Assembly: GCA_030530775.1 (NCBI GenBank)
Contig: JAUMUG010000004.1
Location: 188,990 to 252,989, forward strand
Direction: 5' to 3'
DNA: 64,000 nucleotides
Source of the DNA: Lautropia sp.
GTDB taxonomy: Bacteria; Pseudomonadota; Gammaproteobacteria; Burkholderiales; Burkholderiaceae_E
Shown in pieces: positions 1 through 13,129 of the stretch (positions are counted from its first letter, which is position 1; each line of letters starts with the position of its first letter). The notes below the pieces were generated by a model that was not told the DNA's origin, ran no database searches, and saw only the letters and a list, made by a program, of their open reading frames with translations. The translations under genes and the position numbers were made by a program.

Positions 1-1
1 A

Positions 2-367
2 TATTCGGTGATCGCCACGCTGAACCTGAATGGCGACTACATCTCCGACGCGCTGGCTGCCCAGGTCGGCGGTATCGGCATTGCGCCGGGGGCCAATCTG
101 TCGGATTCGGTTGCCATGTTCGAAGCGACCCATGGCACCGCGCCGAAGTACGCTGGCAAAGATTATGTGAACCCCGGTTCGGAAATCCTGTCGGCCGAGA
201 TGATGCTGCGTCACATGGGCTGGACCGAGGCTGCCGACCTGATCATCTCGTCGATGAAGAAGGCCATCGTCTCGAAGAAAGTCACCTATGACTTCGCCCG
301 TCTGATGAAGGGCGCCGAGCAGGTTTCGTGCTCGGGCTTCGGTCAGGTGATGATCGAAAACATGTAA
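2..367 (+). CDS. icd: Isocitrate dehydrogenase (NADP+), C-terminal fragment
   Basis: This is the last 121 codons of a gene that begins left of the window. The frame is open from base 2 and ends with TAA. Icd oxidises isocitrate to 2-oxoglutarate and CO2 in the TCA cycle, in the cytoplasm. The segment contains the family landmarks [23 protein letters not shown] and [18 protein letters not shown], which form the cofactor-binding part of the prokaryotic homodimeric enzyme (about 415 residues in full). [10 protein letters not shown] is typical of the E. coli-like NADP enzyme. A strong hairpin follows 54 bases after the stop. The product call is secure; nothing can be said about the 5' end. Confidence 0.95.
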   Translation, partial: YSVIATLNLNGDYISDALAAQVGGIGIAPGANLSDSVAMFEATHGTAPKYAGKDYVNPGSEILSAEMMLRHMGWTEAADLIISSMKKAIVSKKVTYDFARLMKGAEQVSCSGFGQVMIENM

Positions 368-420
368 GCAAGCATCCTGTCGGGACGACTTGCAGCCCTT
401 TTGCGTGAGCAATGGGGTCG

Positions 421-466
421 GAAGCGGGGACGGAATGGGTCGGTGTGCTCATTTCGTCCCCGCTTC
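421..466. terminator. Long hairpin after icd, no U-tract
   Basis: Two 17-base arms, 421-437 (starting GAAGCGGGGACGG) and 450-466, are complementary apart from one G-T pair. They enclose a 12-base loop. There is no T-run afterwards, so it is not a classical intrinsic terminator. It may stop transcription with help from Rho or protect the icd 3' end. Confidence 0.6.
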
Positions 467-869
467 GCAGGTACGGCCGTTGCTGGCGTTGGCCGACGGC
501 GGACCGGAAGGCGAGAAAGGAGAGGAGGCAAACGGCGACAGCGCAAACTATTCTTTTTCTTTATGATGAGGGGGCTTGGGGTACGGGTTTCCGTGATCGG
601 TGACGGCAGGTGGACGGGTTGGTCAGACGTTTTTATATGATGAAGTGGGCATTTCGGCCCATGTTTGGGAGGGCGACCCGGCATGCGGTGGGAGAGCGGT
701 GTATTTTCATGCAGGTCCAGTCTGGCACGGCATTTCGGGTGCCGGAGGGGATGAGCAGGAAGGTCTTCCATCAAATTCCATGATGTGAAACGATGTATCG
801 CGTGCTTCCACGTGGACTCCAGTTCCGGCCCAGCAGACTCCGTTCGTGACTATGCCCCGCACCATACAA

Positions 870-883
870 CAGATATTCATCAA
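870..883. promoter_or_regulatory. FNR/Anr-like site upstream of pflB
   Basis: CAGATATTCATCAA matches the TTGATNNNNATCAA consensus at 8 of 10 defined positions; one half-site is perfect. It is centred at about 876.5. A weak -10-like TACTCT at 902-907 would put the start near 914, so the site lies close to the class II activator position (-41.5), though not exactly on it. Anaerobic induction of pfl by FNR is well established in enterobacteria; its use here is inferred. Confidence 0.42.
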
Positions 884-956
884 AAAGGGGATGAGCGGTG
901 CTACTCTACGGCTGAGACAAAGATTTTTTCCGTCACAAAGTAGGTAGGAGTTGAGC

Positions 957-3251
<2,295 letters not shown>

Positions 3252-3331
3252 TCGAATCAGCGGCGGGTCCTGTTCAGAAGGCGCGGTGGATTCTTCCGCC
3301 CGCCCGTCTGGCGGGCCGTCGACAAGCCACG

Positions 3332-3363
3332 AAATGCCGGGTCTGTGTACCCGGCATTTTTTT
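3332..3363 (+). terminator. Intrinsic terminator between pflB and pflA
   Basis: An 11-bp perfect stem (arms 3332-3342 and 3349-3359) has a six-base loop CTGTGT and runs into seven T residues (3357-3363). A second small hairpin, a 7-bp GC stem at 3298-3316, precedes it. This is one of very few U-tract terminators in the window, and it lies inside what would otherwise be a two-gene operon. Confidence 0.9.
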
Positions 3364-3378
3364 GAGCATGGTTCTTCG

Positions 3379-4206
3379 ATGAAAACGATCAGTCTGTCCC
3401 CCGATCCTCGACATTCCGAAACACCGGGTCAGGTCGATCTGAGCCTGCATCGTCGTCACTATCATGGCACGGCGCTGGTGCACTCGATCGAGTCCTGCGG
3501 TACGGTCGACGGGCCGGGGTTGCGCTTTGTGCTGTTTTTGCAGGGTTGCCTGATGCGCTGCCTGTATTGCCACAACCGTGACACCTGGGATATGCACAGT
3601 GCCAAGGCACGGGAAATGAGCGTGACGGATGTGATGAAGCAGGTTTGGTCCTATCGTCACTACTTGAAGGCAACGGGGGGCGGGGTGACGGCCACCGGTG
3701 GCGAGCCCCTGCTGCAGGATGAGTTCGTCCGGGACTGGTTCAAGGCCTGCCGGCAGCACGACATCCATACCTGTTTGGACACCAACGGTTACGCCCGCCA
3801 TTACGATGCCATTCTGGACGAATTGTTGGACAACACCGATTTGGTGATGCTCGACCTGAAGCAGATCGATCCCGACATCCACAAGGTGTTGACCGGCATT
3901 CCCAATACCAAGCCGATGCGCTTCGCGCGTTATCTACTCGAGCGCAATCAGCCCACCCGGGTCCGCTATGTGATCGTGCCGGGCTATACCGACGATGAGC
4001 GTTCGGCCCATCGGCTGGGTGAGTTCATCGGAGACATGGCCAACATCGCCACGGTCGAGCTGTTGCCCTATCATGAGCTGGGGGCCTATAAATGGGCTTT
4101 CTTTGGTGACGAATACAAGTTGGCGGGCGTTCATCCTCCGCCAAAGGAGACCGTCCAGAAGATCGGGGAGATCATCGAAGGCTACGGCAAGCAGATCATT
4201 CTTTGA
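3379..4206 (+). CDS. pflA: Pyruvate formate-lyase activating enzyme (radical SAM)
   Basis: PflA uses a [4Fe-4S] cluster and S-adenosylmethionine to abstract hydrogen from the PflB glycine. The cluster motif CxxxCxxC is Cys57, Cys61 and Cys64 in [11 protein letters not shown]. The typical [14 protein letters not shown] segment follows. The protein is 275 residues, against 246 in E. coli; the difference is an N-terminal extension of about 30 residues. ATG 3379 is the first ATG in frame after the terminator; its ribosome-binding site is weak. An earlier in-frame start at 3286 would fall before the terminator and is not favoured. It converges on the VIT gene 80 bases away. Confidence 0.95.
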   Translation: MKTISLSPDPRHSETPGQVDLSLHRRHYHGTALVHSIESCGTVDGPGLRFVLFLQGCLMRCLYCHNRDTWDMHSAKAREMSVTDVMKQVWSYRHYLKATGGGVTATGGEPLLQDEFVRDWFKACRQHDIHTCLDTNGYARHYDAILDELLDNTDLVMLDLKQIDPDIHKVLTGIPNTKPMRFARYLLERNQPTRVRYVIVPGYTDDERSAHRLGEFIGDMANIATVELLPYHELGAYKWAFFGDEYKLAGVHPPPKETVQKIGEIIEGYGKQIIL

Positions 4207-4287
4207 TGGTCGGGACTGTTTTGCTTCCCTTGATTTTTGTTTCCTCGATGCTCGTGGGGGGCTCGTGGATCGGGCGGATGTGCCGGG

Positions 4288-5034
4288 TCAGATCGCCACA
4301 CCGGCCAAGTGGCCGATGGCGGCGCTGACCCCCATGGCACCTGCACCCCAGAGCAGTACGCGCACGACGGCCCGCAGGCGTGGTGCGCCACCCAGATAGG
4401 CCGACAGCCAGCCGAGGACGCCCAGCCCCAGCAGGGTCGTGCCGATCAGTGTCGTGGCCTGTGCGCCATAGGGCAGCAGCACGACCAGCAACGGTGGGAT
4501 CGCACCAGCGCAGAAAGCCAGTGCCGAGGCCCAGGCAGCTTGGAAGGGGTTGGTTTCGATGGTTTCGCTGATGCCGATTTCGTCGCGGGCGTGAGCATCG
4601 AGCGCATCGTGCCGGGTCAGTGTCTCGGCCACTTCACGAGCCAGGGCTTCGTTCAGTCCCCGATCCCGGTAAATCTGTGTCAGCTCCTGTAACTCGGCAT
4701 CGGGGTTGTGATGCAGTTCGTACCGTTCTTTGGCCAGATCGGCTTTCTCGGTGTCGGCCTGGCTGGAGACCGACACATATTCTCCGGCGGACATCGAGAC
4801 AGCACCACCAACCATGGCGACGATGCCCGCCAGGATCAGTGAGCGACCGTCGGTGTCGGCCGCGACCATGCCCATCAGCAGGCTGGCCGTGGAAATCAGG
4901 CCGTCGTTGGCGCCCAGTACACTGGCCCGCAGCCAGTTGTTGCGATTGCTGTAATGGTGTTCGGAATGAATGCTGCGGCTCATATCGAAAGATTGAATGG
5001 CAAAGGAGGCGGAAGTGTCGGGTGTCGCTTTCAT
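4288..5034 (-). CDS. VIT/CCC1-family divalent metal transporter
   Basis: This is a membrane protein of the VIT1/CCC1 group, which exports or stores Fe2+ or Mn2+ in characterised members. The family signature NNWLRASVLGANDGLIS follows an N-terminal HxEHHYSNRN segment. Two hydrophobic hairpins flank a soluble middle region rich in Glu and His (SSQADTEKADLAKERYELHH), the expected cytoplasmic metal-binding domain. It is about 248 residues from ATG 5034. A second start at 4983 (MSRSIHSEHH) aligns better with usual family N-termini, but neither has a clear ribosome-binding site. The substrate is not visible from sequence. It is divergent from gloA and convergent with pflA. Confidence 0.85.
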   Translation of the reverse strand: MKATPDTSASFAIQSFDMSRSIHSEHHYSNRNNWLRASVLGANDGLISTASLLMGMVAADTDGRSLILAGIVAMVGGAVSMSAGEYVSVSSQADTEKADLAKERYELHHNPDAELQELTQIYRDRGLNEALAREVAETLTRHDALDAHARDEIGISETIETNPFQAAWASALAFCAGAIPPLLVVLLPYGAQATTLIGTTLLGLGVLGWLSAYLGGAPRLRAVVRVLLWGAGAMGVSAAIGHLAGVAI

Positions 5035-5400
5035 TCGATATACGAACCTCTGGAACGAGCATACAGCGGCCCGTACCGTGGCGATCCACACACATCCCCG
5101 TGGTGCGAACGGGCGCCGCAAGGGTGGCTGCTGCACATGACCTCGGATGGTAGCCACGTCAGTCCCGACGCGGGCTCGATCCGGTGCGCGGCAAGCTCAC
5201 CCCCGGGCGGGGGAAGGATAGCGTGGACGATCAAGGCGTTCCGCACAGGCGGAGTTCGCTGTTGTGCGATGTACAGGCGGATGATTCCGACGGCGCATCG
5301 CCGCCTACATCGTTCACCATGGTTTCATTCAAGCCAAATAACCCGAGTGGGCACTGTAATTTGCTGAAGTGTCGCAATGATTGTGGGACAATGCCGGACC
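5035..5400. other. Divergent intergenic region, VIT gene-gloA
   Basis: 366 bases between two divergent genes. I see no supported gene and no promoter with both hexamers at good spacing. Apart from a short CCCCC-GGGC-GGGGG hairpin, no structure stands out. Confidence 0.5.
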
Positions 5401-5817
5401 ATGAGGATACTGCACACCATGCTTCGCGTGGGCGATCTCGATCGCTCGATCAAGTTCTACACCGAGGTGCTCGGTATGACGCTGCTGCGCCGGTCCGAGA
5501 ACGCCGAATACAAATACACATTGGCCTTTCTGGGCTATGAGGGCGGCAATCCCGCTCAGGCCGAACTCGAGCTGACCTACAACTGGGGTGTGTCCGAATA
5601 CGATATGGGTAGTGCCTATGGCCACATCGCCATCGGCGTGCCCGATGCCTATGCAGCCTGTGAAAAGATCAAGGCGGCCGGTGGCGACGTCACCCGCGAG
5701 GCCGGGCCCGTCAAGGGGGGCACCACCGTCATTGCGTTCGTGACCGATCCCGACGGCTACAAGGTCGAACTGATCCAGCGTGCCGATGACACCAGCGGCG
5801 GACAGGGTCTGCGCTGA
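5401..5817 (+). CDS. gloA: Lactoylglutathione lyase (glyoxalase I)
   Basis: GloA isomerises the hemithioacetal of methylglyoxal and glutathione to S-lactoylglutathione, detoxifying methylglyoxal. The 138 residues match the short Ni-dependent bacterial type. The four metal ligands by alignment to E. coli are His5, Glu57 (ELELTYNWG), His75 (YGHIAIGV) and Glu123 (GYKVELIQ). [16 protein letters not shown] and DPDGYKVEL are nearly identical to the E. coli protein. ATG 5401 puts the first ligand at residue 5, as in E. coli; the longer frame from 5377 lacks support. Methylglyoxal control fits a cell that metabolises glycerol (glpFK in this window). Confidence 0.97.
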   Translation: MRILHTMLRVGDLDRSIKFYTEVLGMTLLRRSENAEYKYTLAFLGYEGGNPAQAELELTYNWGVSEYDMGSAYGHIAIGVPDAYAACEKIKAAGGDVTREAGPVKGGTTVIAFVTDPDGYKVELIQRADDTSGGQGLR

Positions 5818-5979
5818 ACGAGGGCAGGTGCCAGTGTGTGCTTCGGTGGCCGTTCGGGCGCTGGGTTTCGGCCACGTTTGCTGCGTGATCCGATGCCGTA
5901 CCGGCCGGCGCATGCCAGTGGGCGCATTTGAACGATGCGGGCCAGAACCATTGAAGGCCAGTCTCAGGAATGAACGGGC

Positions 5980-6801
5980 ATGAGCGCAGCGCTTCAGAAG
6001 AACATCAAGATCGTCTTTTTCGATATCGACGACACGATCTACAGCAAGGTGACCGGACTGCTGGCCAGCCGGATCGAACAGGCATTCGAGGGCTTGCGGC
6101 AGCGGGGGATCGTGCCTGCCATTGCCAGTGGGCGTGCCCGCTATATTTTCCCGGCGCCGCTGGAAGCCGTGATCGCCCGTCAGGGGCTTCGGCACTTCGT
6201 CACCATCAATGGGCAGCTGAACCTGCGGGCCGGTGAGCCGGTGTCGCACTACCCGGTGGCGCCGGCCGATGTCGACAAGATCGCCGGCTACTTCAATGAG
6301 CGGGACATCGCGGTCGGGTTTGCCGGTGCCAGACATTTGGCCGTGTCGCGTATCGACGAGCGGCTGACCAGGACGCTCGACCCGATCACCCGTGACTACA
6401 CCATCGATCCCGCATTTTTTCGCAGCAATCCGGTCTATCAGCTGATCGTTTTTTATCCGTCGGACGATGATGCCAGCGTGGCCGAGTCGGGCGTGCTGGA
6501 CGGCGGGAGCTTCAAGACGGTGCGTTGGGCGCCGGAGGGCGTCGACATCCTCGATCAGAGCGGCTCCAAGATTCGTGGCATACACGACGTGGTGTCGGCG
6601 ATGGGTTTGACGCTCGACAATGTGATGGTCTTCGGTGATTCGCTCAATGACATCGAGATGCTGTCCCAGGCCGGCTTTGCCGTGGCGATGGGCAATGGCC
6701 ATCCCGAGGCCAAGAAGCATGCCGACTATATTGCCGGCCATGCGGACCAAGACGGTGTCTACCATGCACTGGTGGATCTGGGACTGATCGACGCACACTG
6801 A
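5980..6801 (+). CDS. HAD-superfamily hydrolase, Cof type
   Basis: This is a 273-residue sugar-phosphate phosphatase-like protein. Motif I FFDIDDT holds the nucleophile Asp15 and the acid/base Asp17. Motif II is IASGRA, and motif IV GDSLNDIEML binds Mg2+. The large cap between motifs II and III is of the Cof (C2) type, as in YidA, YbiV and YkrA. The substrate cannot be told. AGGAA at 5966-5970 sits nine bases before ATG 5980. A small 7-bp hairpin (5846-5875) lies between gloA and this gene. Confidence 0.88.
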   Translation: MSAALQKNIKIVFFDIDDTIYSKVTGLLASRIEQAFEGLRQRGIVPAIASGRARYIFPAPLEAVIARQGLRHFVTINGQLNLRAGEPVSHYPVAPADVDKIAGYFNERDIAVGFAGARHLAVSRIDERLTRTLDPITRDYTIDPAFFRSNPVYQLIVFYPSDDDASVAESGVLDGGSFKTVRWAPEGVDILDQSGSKIRGIHDVVSAMGLTLDNVMVFGDSLNDIEMLSQAGFAVAMGNGHPEAKKHADYIAGHADQDGVYHALVDLGLIDAH

Positions 6802-7329
6802 TATCGACGCGCATTGATCCGAAAACCCGTGCGTCCTCCCCGGGCGGTTCGTTCCCGACCTTCAAGAATGCCTGGTTGAGGCCGATTTGGTGATATGTCA
6901 GACTGCACGCCTCAGTCATCGCCTCGTCATCTAGCCCATTGCCGGCTGCTGGGTCGTCGTCGGCGGCATAATAAACCTTGTGTACTGATGTCGGAACCGG
7001 ACGTATCCCAGGGCATTCGTATCCATCCATCAGAAAAAAGATCGTGGCAGAGACGACATCGGCTGGTGTCTCGGACTTGGACTACGATGCAGATGGACGC
7101 AGAATGCTGGATACTACGACGTTTGAAGGAACGATAGAGCCAGATAATGCCGAGGTTGTAGACGATCGCGCATTGCCGGGTCGGGGTCCGTGATGACAGG
7201 TTCGTGTCGGCTATGATCGATACCGTGGATTCGGTTGGACCGGGCCAACGGCCGTCGCCGAGGGCTTTGTCCGGTGTGAACCGGACCGAGCCGCCGGCGG
7301 GCCAAAAAGCTTTCATCTCAGGAAAGGAA
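6802..7329. other. Intergenic region upstream of fur
   Basis: 528 bases with no convincing coding frame. It should contain the fur promoter. A single GATAATG word near 7143 resembles one Fur half-unit, but no full 19-bp Fur box is present. No notable inverted repeat was found. Confidence 0.5.
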
Positions 7330-7767
7330 ATGAACACGCAGGATCAGGAGTTGCGCAGTGTCGGTCTCAAGGCCACATTGCCCAGAATCAAAGTGCTGGA
7401 GATCATCCGCGGCAGCGAGGAACGACACCTCTCGGCCGAGGATGTCTTTCGCCGGCTGCTGGAGCAGGGCCATGACGTCGGGTTGGCCACGGTCTACCGG
7501 GTGCTTTCCCAGCTCGAAGGGGCAGGTCTGCTGAGCCGCAATGTCTTCGACGGCGGCAAGGCGGTATTTGAAATGAATGAGGGTGACGAACATGATCACC
7601 TGATTTGCATCAGCTGTGGCCGGGTCGACGAATTCACCAATGCCGTGATCGAGAAGGTGCAGAATGAAGTCGCCGAAGAGCATGGCTATCAGCTCACCGA
7701 ACGCCGCTTGGCGCTGTACGGCATCTGCTCCAGCTGCCAGAAGAGCAGTGCTCGTGGTCGGAGCTGA
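7330..7767 (+). CDS. fur: Ferric uptake regulator Fur
   Basis: Fur is an iron-sensing dimeric repressor of iron uptake genes. The 145 residues have the N-terminal winged helix (HLSAEDVFRRL, GLATVYRVLSQLE), then the metal-binding dimerisation domain with HDHLICISCGRVDEF. The structural-zinc cysteines are Cys93/Cys96 and Cys133/Cys136; His88 and His90 form part of a regulatory site. GGAAAGGAA directly precedes ATG 7330. In many proteobacteria a bamE/omlA gene is divergent from fur; here the BamE-like gene lies 23 kb away. A nitroreductase follows after six bases, so the two are probably co-transcribed. Confidence 0.96.
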   Translation: MNTQDQELRSVGLKATLPRIKVLEIIRGSEERHLSAEDVFRRLLEQGHDVGLATVYRVLSQLEGAGLLSRNVFDGGKAVFEMNEGDEHDHLICISCGRVDEFTNAVIEKVQNEVAEEHGYQLTERRLALYGICSSCQKSSARGRS

Positions 7768-7773
7768 AATATC

Positions 7774-8364
7774 ATGGCAACCGAGGTGGAACGCGTCATG
7801 GGCGCGCAGGCGGCGATCGATGCGCTGAAGGGGCGCCATTCGGTCTGGCCATTGGTCGAGCCGGGGCCGGGTGCCGATGAGCTGGCGACGGTTTTCGATC
7901 TGGCGTTGCGGGCTCCCGACCATGGTGGATTGAAACCATGGCGTTTCGTCACGGTACGGGGCGATGCACGCGAGCGTCTGGGCGACATTCTGGTGAATGC
8001 CGCTCGCGCGCGTGGCGAGGAAAACCCCGACCGTTTTCGTAGCAAGCCCATGGTGGCGCCTCTGGTCATCGTACCGGCGGTCCGTCTGGTGCAGATTGCC
8101 AAAGTGCCCGAAATCGAACAGTGGCTGTCTGGGGCGGCCGCCGTCATGAATATGCTCAATGCCCTGCATCTGATGGGCTATGGTGGCTTTTGGGCCACCG
8201 GCGGCAATGCCTTCGATCCCGCAGTGCGCGAAGCGCTGGGCTTTGCCGCCGACGAACGAATGCTGGGTTTCCTGTTCGTGGGTACGCCCGGGCCCAAGGT
8301 TGAGTCCAAGAAGCGGCCGGCGTATCAACCCTTTGTGAGAGAGTGGACCGGCGAACCGGGATGA
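7774..8364 (+). CDS. Nitroreductase-family protein (YdjA-like)
   Basis: A flavin oxidoreductase of the short nitroreductase type, 196 residues. It shows the FMN-binding N-terminus (GRHSVWPL in place of the usual RRSxR), the APDHGGLKPWRFV segment and the GFWATGG segment typical of YdjA. The C-terminal PGPKVESKKRP contacts the flavin in relatives. The physiological substrate is unknown. The gene starts six bases after the fur stop and is likely in the same transcript. Confidence 0.88.
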   Translation: MATEVERVMGAQAAIDALKGRHSVWPLVEPGPGADELATVFDLALRAPDHGGLKPWRFVTVRGDARERLGDILVNAARARGEENPDRFRSKPMVAPLVIVPAVRLVQIAKVPEIEQWLSGAAAVMNMLNALHLMGYGGFWATGGNAFDPAVREALGFAADERMLGFLFVGTPGPKVESKKRPAYQPFVREWTGEPG

Positions 8365-8673
8365 AGCGGCCCGTACCGGCTTCGCGGGAGGCGCGGCGAG
8401 CGGTGGGACCGTGTGTGCAGCCGCTCACGGCTTCCCGCAAGGCCTGCAGCCATCCCTTCTTACTCTGGGGGGCGGGCGGTGCTGGTCGCCTCCGTCTAGA
8501 TGCGTTGGCGGCCCGATATCCTCCGGAGACGGCGCTGACCCATACCGCGTTTTGACCGCCGGTGTGTCGATGTGCGCCGGCCGGGCATCCGAATATTTGT
8601 GAAGATTGGCTGCCCGGGCGACATCTCCGGGCGTTCCCGTTTCCGGTTTTTCTGTGCCAGGAGGCTTTTGACT
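8365..8673. other. Intergenic region nitroreductase-copper chaperone
   Basis: 309 bases without a supported gene. An imperfect long hairpin at 8384-8438 (outer GCGGGA/TCCCGC, inner GAGCGG/CCGCTC) follows the nitroreductase stop and could end its transcript. A good ribosome-binding site (AGGAGG at 8659-8664) marks the right end. Confidence 0.5.
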
Positions 8674-9255
8674 ATGATGATGACACCTCGTTTCTGGGCG
8701 TCGGCGCTGTGTGCAGGTATGCTGTGTGGCCAACCGACGTTGGCTGCTGCAGCCGAGCACGATCACGGCGGCCGGGATGCTGTCGCGCAGCGACATTCCG
8801 CCGCCCATGCGTCAGGCATCATCGTCGAACATGGCTACACTTTTCCTTCCCGTCCGGGGGTGCCCAATGTCGGGGTTTACTTCGAGCGGCTCCAGAATGC
8901 CACCGACCGGCCGGATCAGCTCTTGTCGGTCGACACATCGATCAGCAGGCGCGCCGAACTGCACGAGATGCTGATGGACGGCGAGGTGATGCGTATGCGC
9001 CAGTTGCCGCGCATCGATCTGCCTGCGGGGGGCAGGGTCGACATGGCCAAGGGCAGCGCTCATCACGTGATGTTGATGGGGCTGCATGAACCGCTGCGGG
9101 CGGGGCAGGTATTCGAGCTGACGCTGAATTTCAGGCACGCGCCTGCGCAGACCGTAAGGGTCGTAGTGCGCGAAGCCGGCGAGAAGGCCGGAGTCCGGCA
9201 TCATGGCAGGCACGGCCATGGACACGGTCACGACTCACACGAGAAGGGGCACTGA
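8674..9255 (+). CDS. Periplasmic PCu(A)C-type copper chaperone with His tail
   Basis: A 193-residue exported protein with signal peptide MMMTPRFWASALCAGMLCG... ending near AAAA (about residue 27). Members of this family bind Cu(I) in the periplasm and help metallate cytochrome oxidase. The copper motif is visible as His97-Glu-Met99, Met108 (ten residues after His97) and His131-Val-Met133, close to H(M)x10Mx21HxM. There is a His-rich N-terminal stretch (EHDHGG) and a histidine tail at 176-193 (GHGHGHDSHEKGH) absent from minimal family members. Three ATGs are adjacent (8674, 8677, 8680); the first has AGGAGG nine bases upstream. It is convergent with the csp gene across a shared terminator. Confidence 0.88.
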   Translation: MMMTPRFWASALCAGMLCGQPTLAAAAEHDHGGRDAVAQRHSAAHASGIIVEHGYTFPSRPGVPNVGVYFERLQNATDRPDQLLSVDTSISRRAELHEMLMDGEVMRMRQLPRIDLPAGGRVDMAKGSAHHVMLMGLHEPLRAGQVFELTLNFRHAPAQTVRVVVREAGEKAGVRHHGRHGHGHGHDSHEKGH

Positions 9256-9309
9256 AGTGAGGGGCTTCCGGACGGCGCCGTGAAGGCGCTCGAAGTCTGC
9301 AAACAACAG

Positions 9310-9341
9310 AAAAGGCTGGTTCCTTGCGGTTCCAGCCTTTT
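9310..9341. terminator. Bidirectional terminator between copper chaperone and csp
   Basis: A perfect 10-bp stem, AAAAGGCTGG (9310-9319) with CCAGCCTTTT (9332-9341), has a 12-base loop and short T-runs on both strands. It lies between two convergent genes and can serve both. Confidence 0.82.
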
Positions 9342-9375
9342 CGTAGGTTCACCCTAAAGGGCCTGAGCGATCAGA

Positions 9376-9582
9376 TCAGGCTTCGGGGCGGATGTTGGAG
9401 GCCTGTTTGCCTTTGGGTCCCTGAACCACGTCGAAAGACACTTTCTGCCCTTCTTTCAGTGTTTTGAAACCCTGGGTCTGCACCGAGCTGAAGTGGGCGA
9501 ACAGATCTTCGCCGCCTTCGTCGGGAGTAATGAAACCAAAGCCTTTTGCGTCGTTAAACCACTTGACGGTCCCCGTTGCCAT
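9376..9582 (-). CDS. Cold-shock-domain protein (CspA family)
   Basis: A 68-residue single OB-fold RNA chaperone. RNP1 is KGFGFI and RNP2-like LFAHFS follows, with the family opening [19 protein letters not shown] 9582 is chosen by family fit, with AGGAA ten bases upstream on the minus strand; an upstream in-frame start at 9606 is not favoured. The leader is long and AT-rich, as expected for cold-regulated csp mRNAs, but cold induction cannot be proved from one sequence. Confidence 0.95.
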   Translation of the reverse strand: MATGTVKWFNDAKGFGFITPDEGGEDLFAHFSSVQTQGFKTLKEGQKVSFDVVQGPKGKQASNIRPEA

Positions 9583-9684
9583 ACTTTCGAGATTCCTGCT
9601 TATCAAACTTTAAGGCCATGCGTTCAAACTAAGGTAGCGTTCGGGGGCGCGGGCCATGATTTACCCCGAAAACTATGGAAAGCT

Positions 9685-9714
9685 ATTCTTTGATAAAGGG
9701 AGTCATCAAGTCAA
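9685..9714 (-). promoter_or_regulatory. Candidate csp promoter
   Basis: On the minus strand TTGACT (9714-9709) and AAGAAT (9690-9685) are separated by 18 bases. This would give a leader of roughly 95 bases before the csp ATG, a usual size for cold-shock leaders. The hexamers match at 5/6 and 4/6. Confidence 0.42.
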
Positions 9715-10151
9715 GTCGAAATATCTGAATGGTGGTTTTTTGGAGGGGAATGGTATTTTTTTTGAGTCTCATCCGGTGTCCTAACCTTGGGGGCTACCTC
9801 TGGAGTCACGCTTAACTAAGCGTTTAATCTAGGGAAAATTCATTTGGAGGAATTTTTTACGTTGCTGTTATCTGGTCCTCTCGGGGTGCCCACTCGGGAT
9901 ACGGGTGTCGTGATGACGACGGTCGGGGAGAAGCCCCGGCACCGGGCGGTGGACTTTGGCCTTCGGCCGTGTCGGGAAGCAATCTCGGTCCCGGTCTCGG
10001 CTTTGCGATCTTGATCGGATCAGCGTGTCGTGTCCGGTCTTGCGCGAAGCGCAGGGAGTAGGCCCTGGTGCGGGCCGTCCGGAACCGGGGGCTGGACGGT
10101 CACTGGACGCGTGCGAGCGGCGGCATGGATGGAAAGATTGCTGCTACGCTC

Positions 10152-10179
10152 TTGACTTTCGGGCAAGTGTCCGCATAGT
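10152..10179 (+). promoter_or_regulatory. Candidate clpS-clpA promoter
   Basis: TTGACT (10152-10157) and CATAGT (10174-10179) with a 16-base spacer. The -10 element is weak (4/6). The resulting leader would be about 175 bases and include the hairpin at 10199-10216. Confidence 0.33.
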
Positions 10180-10362
10180 AAGATGAAATGCTGCGGTCAC
10201 CGGCCTACGGGCCGGTCTCATCGAACAGTCCTGCTTCCCACTGCTGCCCAATGGTCTGGACAGGGGCCAGGACCGGAAAGGTGTCGTGAGACAGCCATGT
10301 CCACCCGACCAATGGGCACCTCTTCACTTGTTCAGTACCGTGCAATCGATAGAATCGAACAG

Positions 10363-10667
10363 ATGACGACATCCAATGACCCTTTGGTCGTTCTGGAGCG
10401 ACAGCAGGCCGTTGCCAAGCCGCCGCCCATGTACAAGGTGATACTGTTGAACGATGATTTCACGCCGATGGACTTCGTCGTGATGGTACTGCAGCGCTTC
10501 TTCGGCATGAGCCGCGAAAAGGCGATGACCATCATGCTGGAGGTTCACCACAGTGGCCGTGGTGTCTGTGGCTTGTTTTCGCGGGACATCGCGTTGACGA
10601 AAGTGGAGCAGGTCAGTGGATTTGCACGTCAGCATCAACATCCGCTTCAGTGCGTGATGGAGGAAGC

Positions 10668-10671
<4 letters not shown>
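10363..10671 (+). CDS. clpS: ClpS, N-end-rule adaptor for ClpA
   Basis: ClpS recognises N-degron residues and delivers substrates to ClpAP. The 102 residues show the family core [25 protein letters not shown], the helix with [16 protein letters not shown], and the C-terminal [10 protein letters not shown]. The substrate pocket includes the NDDFTPM loop. ATG 10363 gives the usual length; an earlier ATG at 10297 would add 22 residues. The TGA stop overlaps the clpA start as ATGA, so the two are translationally coupled. Confidence 0.95.
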
Positions 10672-12983
<2,312 letters not shown>

Positions 12984-13022
12984 GCCTTCCAGGAGCCCTG
13001 GGGCTGTCTGAGGCCGGGCCCG

Positions 13023-13053
13023 GTCGCCCGGAACTCAGAGCGTTCCGGGCGAC
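13023..13053. terminator. 12-bp hairpin after clpA, no U-tract
   Basis: Perfect arms GTCGCCCGGAAC (13023-13034) and its complement (13042-13053) with loop TCAGAGC, 40 bases after the clpA stop. No T-run follows. Confidence 0.6.
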
Positions 13054-13078
13054 AGTAACAGCAGAAAACCACGACAAG

Positions 13079-13110
13079 CGCCGGCCGAGCAGTCATGTTC
13101 GCCGGCGTTT
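13079..13110 (+). terminator. Second hairpin after clpA with short T-run
   Basis: CGCCGGC (13079-13085) pairs with GCCGGCG (13101-13107) across a 15-base loop and is followed by TTTGTCGT. A moderate intrinsic terminator candidate. Confidence 0.5.
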
Positions 13111-13129
13111 GTCGTCATGCAGGACAGGT

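Larger units (their letters stand above)
368..956. other. Intergenic region icd-pflB
   Basis: These 589 bases hold no credible gene. The short open frames on both strands have no ribosome-binding site and no recognisable product. The region holds a 3' hairpin close to icd (421-466) and, near the pflB end, an FNR-like dyad (870-883) with a possible -10 element around 902-910. The length is consistent with a regulated pfl promoter region. Confidence 0.6.
9583..10362. other. Divergent intergenic region csp-clpS
   Basis: About 780 bases. The left part (9600-9860) is clearly AT-richer than the surroundings and forms the csp leader and promoter. The right part is GC-rich and holds a possible clpS promoter (10152-10179) and a small 7-bp hairpin with loop TACG (10199-10216). 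The open frame running into clpS from 10183 has no conserved N-terminal extension. Confidence 0.55.

Noticed and set aside
7140-7160. Possible Fur box upstream of fur
   Set aside because: Only one GATAATG unit is present; the second and third units of the 19-bp box do not match.
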